Shown here: positions 1-6,333 of the stretch, one piece after another | How the letters are laid out: each line of letters begins with the position of its first letter | Position numbering within the stretch: the stretch's first letter is position 1 | Origin: an uncultured Eubacteriales bacterium | GTDB taxonomy: Bacteria; Bacillota; Clostridia; Oscillospirales; Oscillospiraceae | DNA length: 14,092 nucleotides | NCBI GenBank assembly: GCA_900555735.1 | Contig: USMI01000035.1 | Location: 1 to 14,092, forward strand | Direction: 5' to 3' | Notes under the pieces: generated by a model | Told to the model about the DNA's origin: nothing | The model's input: the letters and a program-made list of their open reading frames with translations, nothing else | The model's database searches: none | Made by a program: the position numbers and the translations under genes

Positions 1-205
1 GTGGGAGTACGCAAAGCATCAGCAAAGCACCAGCAGTTATCCTAAGTATTGGTAAAATTTGACCCTTATACGACAGCAGAGCGTACCTCACGGTGCGCTC
101 TGCTGCTATGTAGAGCTTCTATACCTGTTCTTTCTCTGTCCTAACTCCCTCCGATAGAGTGAGTCCTTCTGGGTGCGCCATGGTGACGCTACCCTTGCGT
201 CAGCA
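1..205. other. Non-coding spacer downstream of the operon
   Basis: No credible gene is visible on either strand. The stretch holds the hairpin at 74-105, a tandem 11-bp repeat (GCAAAGCATCA at 11-21 and GCAAAGCACCA at 22-32) and a small inverted repeat, TGACGC/GCGTCA, at 184-202, just beyond the terminator. A promoter for a minus-strand gene beyond the left edge may lie here, but no convincing -35/-10 pair was found. Confidence 0.5.
74..105. repeat. Long perfect hairpin in the downstream spacer
   Basis: Arms CAGCAGAGCGTACC (74-87) and GGTGCGCTCTGCTG (92-105) pair over 14 bp with one G-U pair and a TCAC loop. There is no T-run on either side, so it is not a standard terminator. The right arm shares GGTGCGCTCT with the right arm of the terminator at 206-244. 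Confidence 0.7.
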
Positions 206-244
206 AAAGGGCGCACCTCCCCCTTGGCGGGAGGTGCGCTCTTT
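206..244 (-). terminator. Strong intrinsic terminator at the operon end
   Basis: Seven bases after the last stop codon, arms 206-221 and 229-244 pair over 16 bp with a single G-U pair around a 7-nt loop; the core is GCGCACCTCCC / GGGAGGTGCGC. On the minus strand the stem ends in CCTTTTG, a short T-run. On the plus strand TCTTTC follows, so it may work in both directions. It closes the long minus-strand transcript. Confidence 0.75.
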
Positions 245-250
245 CTGCGT

Positions 251-508
251 TCATTTGATGCGATACAGGCTGCTGGTCAGGCTGCCGTTGGGGCGACGGC
301 GGTGGGTGCGTTCCAGAAAGCCGTGGCGCTCCAAGTCCGTCAGCGCCCGCTGGACAGTGCGGCGGGATAGCTTCAGATCCGCCGCAATGGTGCGGACGCT
401 GGGCCAGCAGGTATTGCCGGCGTTGGAGCGATCCTTCAGGTACATATAGACCGTCTTTGCCCGGTGGGGCAGCTCCATGTCGGCGTAGATGCTTCCGAAG
501 TAGCTCAT
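251..508 (-). CDS. Small winged-helix DNA-binding protein (HTH_36-like)
   Basis: The 85-residue protein has one winged helix-turn-helix domain. The scaffold is RAKTVYMYLKDRSNAGNTCWPSVRTIAADLKLSRRTVQRALTDLERHGFLER (residues 16-67); the recognition helix is SRRTVQRALTDLERHGF (48-64), and the wing carries RRRPNGSLTSSLYRI. The layout closely resembles the HTH_36 type seen in replication-initiator N-termini and small regulators of mobile elements. With so little beyond the DNA-binding domain it is more likely a regulator than an initiator. GGAGG lies 7 nt before ATG 508, and the start overlaps the VirD4 stop (ATGA), so it is the last gene of this operon. An open frame continues to 703 but lies inside VirD4. 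Confidence 0.8.
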   Translation of the reverse strand: MSYFGSIYADMELPHRAKTVYMYLKDRSNAGNTCWPSVRTIAADLKLSRRTVQRALTDLERHGFLERTHRRRPNGSLTSSLYRIK

Positions 509-2271
509 GGCGTACCCTCCTCGTAGGTCTGACCGCTGCGCTGGCGGTGCGTTTCTCGTTTGCCGGGGGAAGGCGCTAAGGTGGGTTGCGTTTTTGGATA
601 AGTCCGGTCGATGCTGTCCAGAAGCTCGGCGCGGCTGGCGTAGGCCACCGGTCGGGCGGCGTGTTCCGGCGTAGCATAGACCGCATCGAAGGTAATGCCC
701 CAATCGAGGAACAGCCGCAGCTTTGTCTGCATGGGATGTGTACCGGTTTTCATCACCACAAAGCTGCCCTTGGGAATGGATTTCAACTCATCCGGCGTCA
801 TCAGCGGGCGCTCCATCATTTGTAGGCTTTGACTGGGATCGTTCTTTCCTTTGCTGACGGAGCCGCTGAGTACCGTGCGGCTGCCGAGAGATTTGGACAG
901 CTGCTCCGCCGTCTGGCTGTTGGGCGCAAAGCCGCCGAAGATGGTGTCCTGGCAGTTGTCAGTCAATATTTCTGCGCCTTCTCTGCCGTAATTCTTCTCC
1001 AACTGCGCCAGCGATTGGATGATGGGTACCAGTGTGATACCACGGGAGCGACCCGCGCTGAACAGTGCCTCCACATCAAAGGCGGGCATAGTTCCGAACT
1101 CATCACAATAGAACACCACGCGGCTGGGCAGATGCCCACCGTTCTCGTCCGCCACGGCGAACAACTCCCGTGCCAGCGTCTGTATCATCAGCCCTGCCAT
1201 GAAGTTCTTGGTGGTGTCCTCCTCCGGCAGGATGAGGAAGATAGCGGACTTCTCCGCCGCAAACTGCTCGGCGTTGGTGGCACTGTCGAAGCACAGCACC
1301 TGCTCCAGCTCCGAGTCCAGGAAGGCGTTGAGCCGGGACAGCACCGTGGACATGACGGAGGCCATGGCCTGTTCGGAGGCATCCAGCGCTGCACCGGCAA
1401 ACCACCGGGCCTTGTGTATGTCCGGCAGTCTGTCCATCAGAAGCGCAAACCAGTTTTTGCCGCGAACGCCGGAGGGCGCTAATAGTTCCTGCACCAGCTT
1501 GAATACGGACACGATGTGTCGGCGCTCTGCGGGGCATTTGCTGTCCGGCGGCAGGAACTCCGCCAGCAGAAGCACCACGGATGTCAGCAAGCCCTCCGCC
1601 GCATCGTAGAAGTAGGCGTTCTGTCCGTAGTCTGTGTCGCCGTTCGGTGATACGATGGTCTTGGCCAGTATCTTGGTGTACTTCTCCGCTTTGGCGCGTG
1701 CAGCGAGATTGCCTGTCTTTCGTGCCATGTCCATATAATGATTGATGAGCGTCAGCAGGTTGTAGCCATCCGAGCGCGTGGGGTTACGAAGATCCACCAC
1801 GGAAACATGATAGCCATAATACCGTGCCGCCACTGCGCCATAGTTGCGGGCGAGGTCACCCTTGGTATCCAGTGCCAGGAAGCTCATACCGCTGGCGCAG
1901 GCATATTCCAAGTTTGGGTACAAAAAGTACGCTGTCTTACCCACGCCGGATGCGCCGATCATAAGACAATGCACATCGTCCTTGTCTACCAGCGCGGTGA
2001 TACCGTGCTTGCCGCTGATACTGCCCAGCACAAGTCCCTGCGCTTCAGGCAGATTTTTGCCTGCCCGCCAGTCCGGCACTTGGAAGGGGACGAGGGCGTA
2101 GGTCTTGCGGAGCTCCGCATCGGTTGCCCACCGTGCCGTGCCATGCTGCCCGTCGCCCACGGTCTTGGACTTGATGTTGTTCAGTGTGTAGTGGTCGCCC
2201 AGCAGCGACAGTCCGCCGATGACGGCCACCATGACACCCGCCGCTGCAAAGAGTATCCAGAGGTTATCCAT
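505..2271 (-). CDS. virD4: VirD4/TraG-family type IV coupling protein
   Basis: This 588-residue ATPase brings the relaxase-DNA complex to the mating channel. One transmembrane helix lies at about 5-25 (WILFAAAGVMVAVIGGLSLLG). HGTARWAT (43-50) is the usual segment before the motor domain. Walker A is GASGVGKT (106-113), followed by SFLALDTKGDL (130-140), which holds a VirD4-typical strand. Walker B is VFYCDEFGTMP (386-396), followed by GRSRGITLVPIIQSLAQLE (407-425), a strongly conserved VirD4 block. Many VirD4 proteins have two N-terminal helices; this one shows a single one, so the periplasmic loop is missing. The start at ATG 2271 is preferred because GAGG lies 5 nt ahead and the frame upstream is inside the toprim gene; ATG at 2298 is an alternative. 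The stop overlaps the next start as ATGA. Confidence 0.95.
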   Translation of the reverse strand: MDNLWILFAAAGVMVAVIGGLSLLGDHYTLNNIKSKTVGDGQHGTARWATDAELRKTYALVPFQVPDWRAGKNLPEAQGLVLGSISGKHGITALVDKDDVHCLMIGASGVGKTAYFLYPNLEYACASGMSFLALDTKGDLARNYGAVAARYYGYHVSVVDLRNPTRSDGYNLLTLINHYMDMARKTGNLAARAKAEKYTKILAKTIVSPNGDTDYGQNAYFYDAAEGLLTSVVLLLAEFLPPDSKCPAERRHIVSVFKLVQELLAPSGVRGKNWFALLMDRLPDIHKARWFAGAALDASEQAMASVMSTVLSRLNAFLDSELEQVLCFDSATNAEQFAAEKSAIFLILPEEDTTKNFMAGLMIQTLARELFAVADENGGHLPSRVVFYCDEFGTMPAFDVEALFSAGRSRGITLVPIIQSLAQLEKNYGREGAEILTDNCQDTIFGGFAPNSQTAEQLSKSLGSRTVLSGSVSKGKNDPSQSLQMMERPLMTPDELKSIPKGSFVVMKTGTHPMQTKLRLFLDWGITFDAVYATPEHAARPVAYASRAELLDSIDRTYPKTQPTLAPSPGKRETHRQRSGQTYEEGTP

Positions 2272-3163
2272 GGCCGCCTCGTTTCGCGCACAGGTCATCG
2301 TTCCAGTCTTTTCCCTGTGGACGCAGGCGCTCCACGTCCACATCCATCTCCTCCAGCACCTCCATCATGTTTTCACAGGCATCCTCACCAGCCTCGTCAT
2401 TGTCGAGGCAGAGATAGACCGTATTCAACTTCGGATTCTGCCGCAGCCGCTCCAGCACCGGCTGAACAGACGTACCGCAGCAGGCCACATAGCTGTGTTC
2501 CAGCCAACCTGCCGGATAGAGCGTGATGTGGGACAGCAGGTCGATGGGTGCTTCAAAGACATAGAGGGAACAGTCCGTCCCATTCTTGTGGAAGCTGTGC
2601 TTCGCCTCGCTGCCCTCCACATTGATGCGGAACACCTTTCCGCTGCTGCTTGTGCTGCGGAGGTGCGCATGCTTGGCTACGCCGTGCTCGTCCATGCCCA
2701 CGAACACACAGTTGTGATGCGCGGCATCCTCGTAGAGCAGCTTCTCCCTCACAAACTCCGTGACCACATCCCGGTCAATGCGCCGGTGGGTAGTCAGGTA
2801 GGCATAGAGCCGCCGCATATTGAGATAGGCCTCCGGCAGCGCGAAGGGCTTCGGCTCACGCGGCTCAGGCTCTTTTTTGACGATGGGGATGATGCCCTGG
2901 CCGTCCCGCCCCAGCAGCATGGTCACCGCTTCGGGATAGGTCTTGTCGTAGAACGCCATGACGAAGCCGACCGCCCCGCCGCCTCGCCGGGTGGCATGGT
3001 CAAACCACTTTGCGCCGCGAACGGTGATGCTGTGGTCGCTGGCCAGCCGGTAATCCCGTCCGGCCATAATGAGTTTCTCGCCTCGATCCAACAGAAAAGA
3101 CGGCAGGTCAACCTCGTTGGCCTGCCGTTTCTCTGCGGATGTGAAATATACAAATTTTCCCAT
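2264..3163 (-). CDS. DUF3991/toprim-domain primase-like protein
   Basis: This 299-residue protein has an N-terminal domain (1-85) of the DUF3991 type: VDLPSFLLDRGEKLIMAGRDYRLASDHSITVRGAKWFDHATRRGGGAVGFVMAF. A toprim domain occupies about 195-290. Toprim metal ligands are visible as Glu204 in LYVFEAPIDLLS and the DxD of LCLDNDEAGEDA (Asp254, Asp256), with GKDWNDDL at 284-291. Such proteins are thought to prime or assist replication of transferred DNA; the N-terminal half has no zinc finger, so full primase activity is unproven. It has two overlapping GAGG Shine-Dalgarno options in front of ATG 3163; the longer open frame to 3421 runs through the Fic gene and is not used. Its end overlaps the VirD4 start by 8 bp. 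Confidence 0.85.
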   Translation of the reverse strand: MGKFVYFTSAEKRQANEVDLPSFLLDRGEKLIMAGRDYRLASDHSITVRGAKWFDHATRRGGGAVGFVMAFYDKTYPEAVTMLLGRDGQGIIPIVKKEPEPREPKPFALPEAYLNMRRLYAYLTTHRRIDRDVVTEFVREKLLYEDAAHHNCVFVGMDEHGVAKHAHLRSTSSSGKVFRINVEGSEAKHSFHKNGTDCSLYVFEAPIDLLSHITLYPAGWLEHSYVACCGTSVQPVLERLRQNPKLNTVYLCLDNDEAGEDACENMMEVLEEMDVDVERLRPQGKDWNDDLCAKRGGHG

Positions 3164-3177
3164 AATCCTCCTCATGT

Positions 3178-3205
3178 AAAAAGCGAGCCGCATGGCGACC
3201 CGCTT
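3178..3205 (-). terminator. Candidate intrinsic terminator after the Fic gene
   Basis: On the minus strand, AAGCGGGTCGC and GCGGCTCGCTT (3205-3195 and 3191-3181) form an 11-bp stem with two G-U pairs and a CAT loop. TTT follows directly, giving a run of five T including the stem end. It lies 5 bp after the Fic stop and 15 bp before the next start codon. The plus strand beyond the stem is also pyrimidine-rich, so it may work both ways. The short T-run suggests partial termination. Confidence 0.5.
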
Positions 3206-3209
3206 CTTT

Positions 3210-3932
3210 CTATTCTTCTCGTTGATAATGAGGTTCCGGTGTGTACTTCTCTTTTTGATATTTCCGATATTTCTCCTGTGATGTGCTTCTGTATTCATTT
3301 GCAGACGGGACTTCATCATACTTAACAGGTTCATCGCAAATGGCATCCAGCAAAATCTTCTCCAAATGCTCATACTCAGAAAACTGATCCAGCGATGCCA
3401 TGACAAAGGAATCTCTGACATATCCGGAACTCTGTGCCATCAGCTCCTGATCCATATAGTAGCCGTGATCCTCCACGAAGAATGTCATCATCATAACGAC
3501 GGTTCTGGTATTTCCTTCGCGGAACGGATGCGTCTGCCAGACTTTTGGAAAAGTCATCGCCAACTCATGGGCGAATTCCTGTTGTGAGAAAGCATCCCAT
3601 TTCTTACTATTAATTGTGTCAAAGGCGTTTTGCAGATCCTGCGCGATGTTCTCATCATTGCTATACCACACGCTTCGTCCGCCCAGCAATTTTTCCCGTT
3701 TTTCTATGTTGATCACACGGAACTGTCCGGCCCAGTCATAAATGTCGCCAAACAAAAACCGGTGTATCTGGCATAAGCCCTTCGGAGAAAAATCATGAAA
3801 CCCCTGTTCATAGAGCAGCATCATGTTGGCACGAGATTGTTCTGCTTCGATCAATTCGAGCGTTTTCTCATTCTTGATCTGTAGCTTGTTGCGCAATACC
3901 GGCGCATCATCATACAGATAAATGTCAGGCAT
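3210..3932 (-). CDS. Fic-domain protein (probable AMP-transferase toxin)
   Basis: This 240-residue protein carries the Fic core motif HPFREGNTRT (residues 135-144). The catalytic His135, the phosphate/metal-binding Glu139 and the first Arg143 are present, and the flap precedes it at about 80-92 (EKLLGGRSVWYSN). FGDIYDWAGQFR (61-72) is the usual upstream helix of Fic proteins. Fic enzymes attach AMP or related groups to protein hydroxyls; VbhT-type toxins target gyrase and topoisomerase IV. The canonical motif HxFx(D/E)GNxRxxR ends in a second Arg, but here that position is Val146. The C-terminal 40 residues are a charged tail. The gene looks poorer in G+C than its neighbours by eye, suggesting separate acquisition. 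AGGTGA lies 6 nt before the ATG. Bracketed by a candidate promoter and terminator, the pair resembles a self-contained cassette. Confidence 0.9.
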   Translation of the reverse strand: MPDIYLYDDAPVLRNKLQIKNEKTLELIEAEQSRANMMLLYEQGFHDFSPKGLCQIHRFLFGDIYDWAGQFRVINIEKREKLLGGRSVWYSNDENIAQDLQNAFDTINSKKWDAFSQQEFAHELAMTFPKVWQTHPFREGNTRTVVMMMTFFVEDHGYYMDQELMAQSSGYVRDSFVMASLDQFSEYEHLEKILLDAICDEPVKYDEVPSANEYRSTSQEKYRKYQKEKYTPEPHYQREE

Positions 3933-4128
3933 GGTACTTCACCTGTTCGGCCATTCTCCGGTGAGAAGCCAGCAATGCGGTTTTCATCTGCTCACCCGTG
4001 ATCTCGCCCCGCGCCCAACAAAGGGATAGTGTGCGGGCATAGTCGGAAACAGGAACGCCCTCAATGGCGTTGATCGCATCCGCCGTTTTTACGGCAGCCA
4101 CGCGGCGACTCAGTTGCTTTACGGTCAT
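3925..4128 (-). CDS. VbhA-like antitoxin of the Fic toxin
   Basis: The 67-residue protein reads MTVKQLSRRVAAVKTADAINAIEGVPVSDYARTLSLCWARGEITGEQMKTALL. Its size, the AINAIEG helix end (18-24), the GEITGEQ turn (41-47) and its place directly before a Fic gene fit the VbhA antitoxin family, which inserts an inhibitory helix into the Fic active site. The known inhibitory motif is (S/T)xxxE(G/N). Here Glu23-Gly24 are present but the expected Ser/Thr four residues earlier is Ile19. GAGGTG lies 7 nt before the ATG. Its stop codon overlaps the Fic start by 8 bp, typical of toxin-antitoxin pairs where the antitoxin is translated first. Family assignment is by pattern and context. Confidence 0.75.
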   Translation of the reverse strand: MTVKQLSRRVAAVKTADAINAIEGVPVSDYARTLSLCWARGEITGEQMKTALLASHRRMAEQVKYHA

Positions 4129-4147
4129 CGATCATCACCTCATTTTT

Positions 4148-4182
4148 AGCATACCACATAGCCGATAAAAACGGAAGAAAAA
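4148..4182 (-). promoter_or_regulatory. Candidate promoter of the antitoxin-Fic pair
   Basis: In the 74-bp gap after the relaxase the minus strand carries an extended -10 element, TGGTATGCT (the hexamer is 4153-4148), about 20 bp before the antitoxin start codon. The -35 region, near 4177-4171, is T-rich but matches poorly; extended -10 promoters tolerate this. It would let the toxin-antitoxin genes be transcribed independently of the transfer operon. Confidence 0.35.
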
Positions 4183-4202
4183 CTTTGGCGGCCGCAATGG
4201 AT

Positions 4203-5582
4203 TCATGATGTCATTTGCTCCTGCCGCTGTGCTTCCTCGTGGTCATCCCGCTTGTGTCCCATGGCCATGCGTTTCTCCTGCAATCGCCTGCGGCGCTTGG
4301 AGTCGATACGCAGTGTGGCGGGAGAGATCAGCGCGTCATGGTGGAAGATGTTACCGAGATGATGCAGCAGGCGAAGGGTGGCAGGGAGTATAGATGTATT
4401 CTGCGCCGCGACTGTATCCCGTGGTCGCTCCGCCACTGCAATAGGGGGCGGGAGCGGCGCTTGCTCAGCAGTTTTCGCCGCAGGATCTTCGGTCAGCCGG
4501 ATATGCTCCGCTTCCCGGATGACGGCATTCAGCAGCACACGGAACTCTTTCTGCTGGGAAAGCGGCAGGTGTTGGCGCGGGTTTTGATTATGAAACCGCA
4601 CCAGCTCGTCCTTCACCTGATTCCATTGCGCATAGCACGCCGCCACCTCTGGCAGCTGTGCCAGCCGGTCTACAATGGCGTCTACCGTGGCCTTTACCGG
4701 CTTGGGCAGATACCCGTACTGGTGCTTGCCGCTTAATTGGGAGAGCTGCTGCAACAGCTCCAGCATCATCTGCTCTATTCCTGTATCCGGGCAAGTCCGC
4801 TGTTCCATCTGCGCGGTCAGCTCCAGCAGCTTTTCCTGTGCCGTTTGGATGCTGCGCTTATAAATGCTCTCCTTGCGGATATAAACATCCTTCAACTCCT
4901 CCCGGAAGATGGTGCCGGTGAGCTTGGAACGCATGGCGAAGATACCTTTCTTCGTCAGGTGTCCCATCCTCGGATCGTCCGACCACACCATCATGTGGAC
5001 GTGGGGGTGATGCCCCTCGTCATGAAACGCTGCGTACCACCGCAGCTTGTCCTGCGGGATGCGCAGTGCCTCCGCCAGTGTGCCGGACTGCTGGAGCAGC
5101 AGGGGACGCCAAGCGGCGGCATTGTCGTAGCCGGTCTGCACGGCATCCTCCCGCCGCAGAGAAAAAATGAATGTCCACACGCGGCCTGTGTGGGCGTTCA
5201 ATTCTGCCACGGCTTTGTTCAGATCTGTGACCGGCGCTGCACTGAACAGCCCATGCCCACCGTGCTTTTCCGCCCGTGGCCGCTGGGCGATATACTTCAT
5301 GTAGCCGCTCTCCGGCTCCATCTCGTGCAAGTGGCTATCCAGCGCGGCGGCGATATACGCCGATGCCGTGGCGCGGTTCGGCGTGGAGAGATAGTCCTCA
5401 TACTCAAACAGCTCCTTCGTGTCGGGATAGTCTTTCAGCAGATCCGCTATGAGCTGCCGTTGCTTTTCCGTCACCGGACCAGTGTCACTGGTGATCTCCA
5501 CACCGTCCCGCTGGGCGATGTATTTCATGTATCCGGTGCTACCGCCTTTGAAGTAGCCGCTTTTCTGTATCAGCCGCGCCAC
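4203..5582 (-). CDS. MobP-type relaxase (MobP3-like)
   Basis: This 459-residue protein should nick oriT and pilot the single strand into the recipient. The metal-binding histidines are clear in WYAAFHDEGHHPHVHMMVW (residues 182-200; His187 and the HPHVH cluster 192-196). Upstream are VWTFIFSLRREDAVQTGYDN (135-154) and two copies of GYMKYIAQR (17-25 and 93-101), the second followed by PRAEKHGGHGLF. The paired YxxYIAxR segments, the LRREDA motif and the HPHVH cluster are characteristic of relaxases annotated MobP3/MobL in Firmicutes elements. The catalytic residue is likely a tyrosine near the N-terminus (Tyr10, 19 or 21) but cannot be assigned. The C-terminal 200 residues are helical, ending in a basic tail (SKRRRRLQEKRMAMGHKR). 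GTG is the start codon, with GGAGG 9 nt upstream and a 3-bp gap after the RHH gene. Confidence 0.9.
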   Translation of the reverse strand: MARLIQKSGYFKGGSTGYMKYIAQRDGVEITSDTGPVTEKQRQLIADLLKDYPDTKELFEYEDYLSTPNRATASAYIAAALDSHLHEMEPESGYMKYIAQRPRAEKHGGHGLFSAAPVTDLNKAVAELNAHTGRVWTFIFSLRREDAVQTGYDNAAAWRPLLLQQSGTLAEALRIPQDKLRWYAAFHDEGHHPHVHMMVWSDDPRMGHLTKKGIFAMRSKLTGTIFREELKDVYIRKESIYKRSIQTAQEKLLELTAQMEQRTCPDTGIEQMMLELLQQLSQLSGKHQYGYLPKPVKATVDAIVDRLAQLPEVAACYAQWNQVKDELVRFHNQNPRQHLPLSQQKEFRVLLNAVIREAEHIRLTEDPAAKTAEQAPLPPPIAVAERPRDTVAAQNTSILPATLRLLHHLGNIFHHDALISPATLRIDSKRRRRLQEKRMAMGHKRDDHEEAQRQEQMTS

Positions 5583-5585
5583 GGG

Positions 5586-5993
5586 TTACTGCCTCCGGTG
5601 CAGCCGCAGGGCGTCCCGGAAGGAGAACGCGCCCTGTGTATCGGTCACCTCCCGGACGCTGTACCCACGATACTTGCGGTACATTTCGGCGTCCATATCA
5701 GCGTCCTCCGCCAGCAGGTGGTTGGTGATGCTGTGTTCTACCGCCAGATTAAACAGTAGCTTGCCCACCCGTCCACAGTACACGCCCAGCGAACCTTCCA
5801 GTACATCCAGCAGCACTTTGGGCAGGAACGCGCTGGCTCTGCTGGTGTGCAGATAGCCGTCATAGAAGCGGATAGCTTTTTCTACGAACTCATTTCGTGT
5901 AGGACAATTATCATCCTTATACATCCTCTCCACCAGCTTCCATGCCTCGTCTGAGAGCCAGACGGTGTGTCTGCTTTTCTCTTTATCTTCCAT
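5586..5993 (-). CDS. Ribbon-helix-helix-like relaxosome accessory protein
   Basis: The 135-residue product starts MEDKEKSRHTVWLSDEAWKLVERMYKDDNCPTRNEFVEKAIRFYDGYL. The strand RHTVWLSDEAW, the helix around LVERMYKDDN and the second helix TRNEFVEKAIRFYDGYL match an RHH DNA-binding domain (residues 6-48). The rest (about 60-105, LPKVLLDVLEGSLGVYCGRVGKLLFNLAVEHSITNHLL) is a hydrophobic helical region that may mediate oligomerisation or contact the relaxase. It sits 3 bp from the relaxase start and directly downstream of the oriT candidate, the typical place for a MobC-like nicking accessory protein; that role is inferred. The start at 5993 is supported by AGGAG 8 nt upstream. The frame stays open much further upstream, but that part runs through the repeat-rich non-coding region. 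Confidence 0.75.
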   Translation of the reverse strand: MEDKEKSRHTVWLSDEAWKLVERMYKDDNCPTRNEFVEKAIRFYDGYLHTSRASAFLPKVLLDVLEGSLGVYCGRVGKLLFNLAVEHSITNHLLAEDADMDAEMYRKYRGYSVREVTDTQGAFSFRDALRLHRRQ

Positions 5994-6023
5994 ATCCAAT
6001 TCTCCTGTTATTTTTGTAAAAGC

Positions 6024-6052
6024 GTCATAGAAAACCGCACAGGGCGGCGCAA
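6024..6052 (-). promoter_or_regulatory. Candidate promoter of the RHH-relaxase genes
   Basis: On the minus strand TTGCGC (6052-6047) and TATGAC (6029-6024) are separated by exactly 17 bp and match the sigma-A consensus at 3 of 6 and 4 of 6 positions. The site lies about 30 bp before the RHH start. One of the three AGCGTCA repeats (6021-6027) overlaps the -10 box, which would allow autoregulation by the RHH protein. The match is weak. Confidence 0.3.
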
Positions 6053-6168
6053 ATCGGCTGTTTCGCAGCCAAACAGCGTCACGCCGTGCCGTAAACCGTT
6101 GAAAGAGCGTCATTTCCCGACGCCGCAAAACCCGCCGTGGCAGTCCGCACTGCGGGCTGCTGTGATGG

Positions 6169-6195
6169 CCCTTGGCGCAATTAAAGCGCCAAGGG
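6169..6195. repeat. Perfect 10-bp inverted repeat in the oriT candidate
   Basis: Arms CCCTTGGCGC (6169-6178) and GCGCCAAGGG (6186-6195) pair perfectly around a 7-nt AT-rich loop, AATTAAA. TTTTC follows on the plus strand, so a plus-strand terminator is possible, but no plus-strand gene lies upstream. In single-stranded DNA it would form a stable hairpin of the kind found at origins of transfer. Confidence 0.75.
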
Positions 6196-6333
6196 TTTTC
6201 ACCTGCCCACCTTTCGGCGCACCGAAAGCCCTCTGAAATCCGCTCAAAACCGCTCCAAACAGCCGGGGCCGCTACCGTTACTCTCCCGCGCTCCTGCGAG
6301 GCCACAAACCGGCCCACAGGGGCAAACACGGGG

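Larger units (their letters stand above)
5994..6333. other. Candidate origin of transfer (oriT) region, gene-free
   Basis: This 340-bp stretch has no credible gene on either strand and lies directly upstream of an RHH protein and the relaxase, the usual place for oriT. It holds several inverted repeats: GCTGTTT/AAACAGC (6057-6063/6071-6077), GGCTG/CAGCC overlapping it, CCCTTGGCGC/GCGCCAAGGG (6169-6178/6186-6195, loop AATTAAA) and CTTTCGG/CCGAAAG (6211-6217/6222-6228, loop CGCA). It also has direct repeats: AGCGTCA at 6021, 6075 and 6106, and CCGCTCAAAA/CCGCTCCAAA in tandem at 6240-6259. Such a set of hairpins and short repeats fits relaxase and accessory-protein binding. The nick site cannot be identified by eye. 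The 10-bp hairpin is followed by TTTT on the plus strand, so it could alternatively end plus-strand transcripts. Confidence 0.55.

Noticed and set aside
2219..3325. Long plus-strand open frame of 368 codons
   Set aside because: It runs antisense through the toprim gene and part of the Fic gene, has no Shine-Dalgarno and no recognisable motif. GC-rich genes commonly leave such open antisense frames.
5280..5535. Duplicated GYMKYIAQR coding segment in the relaxase
   Set aside because: Two similar YxxYIAxR segments are, as far as I recall, a normal trait of this relaxase family, so it is not evidence of a recent duplication.
4737..5759. Plus-strand open frame of 340 codons opposite the relaxase
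   Set aside because: The minus-strand frame carries the relaxase histidine motif and good ribosome site; the plus-strand product is Cys/His/Arg-rich noise with no start signal.
5586..6329. Longer version of the RHH protein starting at 6329
   Set aside because: The extra 112 residues are translated from the repeat-rich oriT candidate and look random, while AGGAG sits correctly before ATG 5993.
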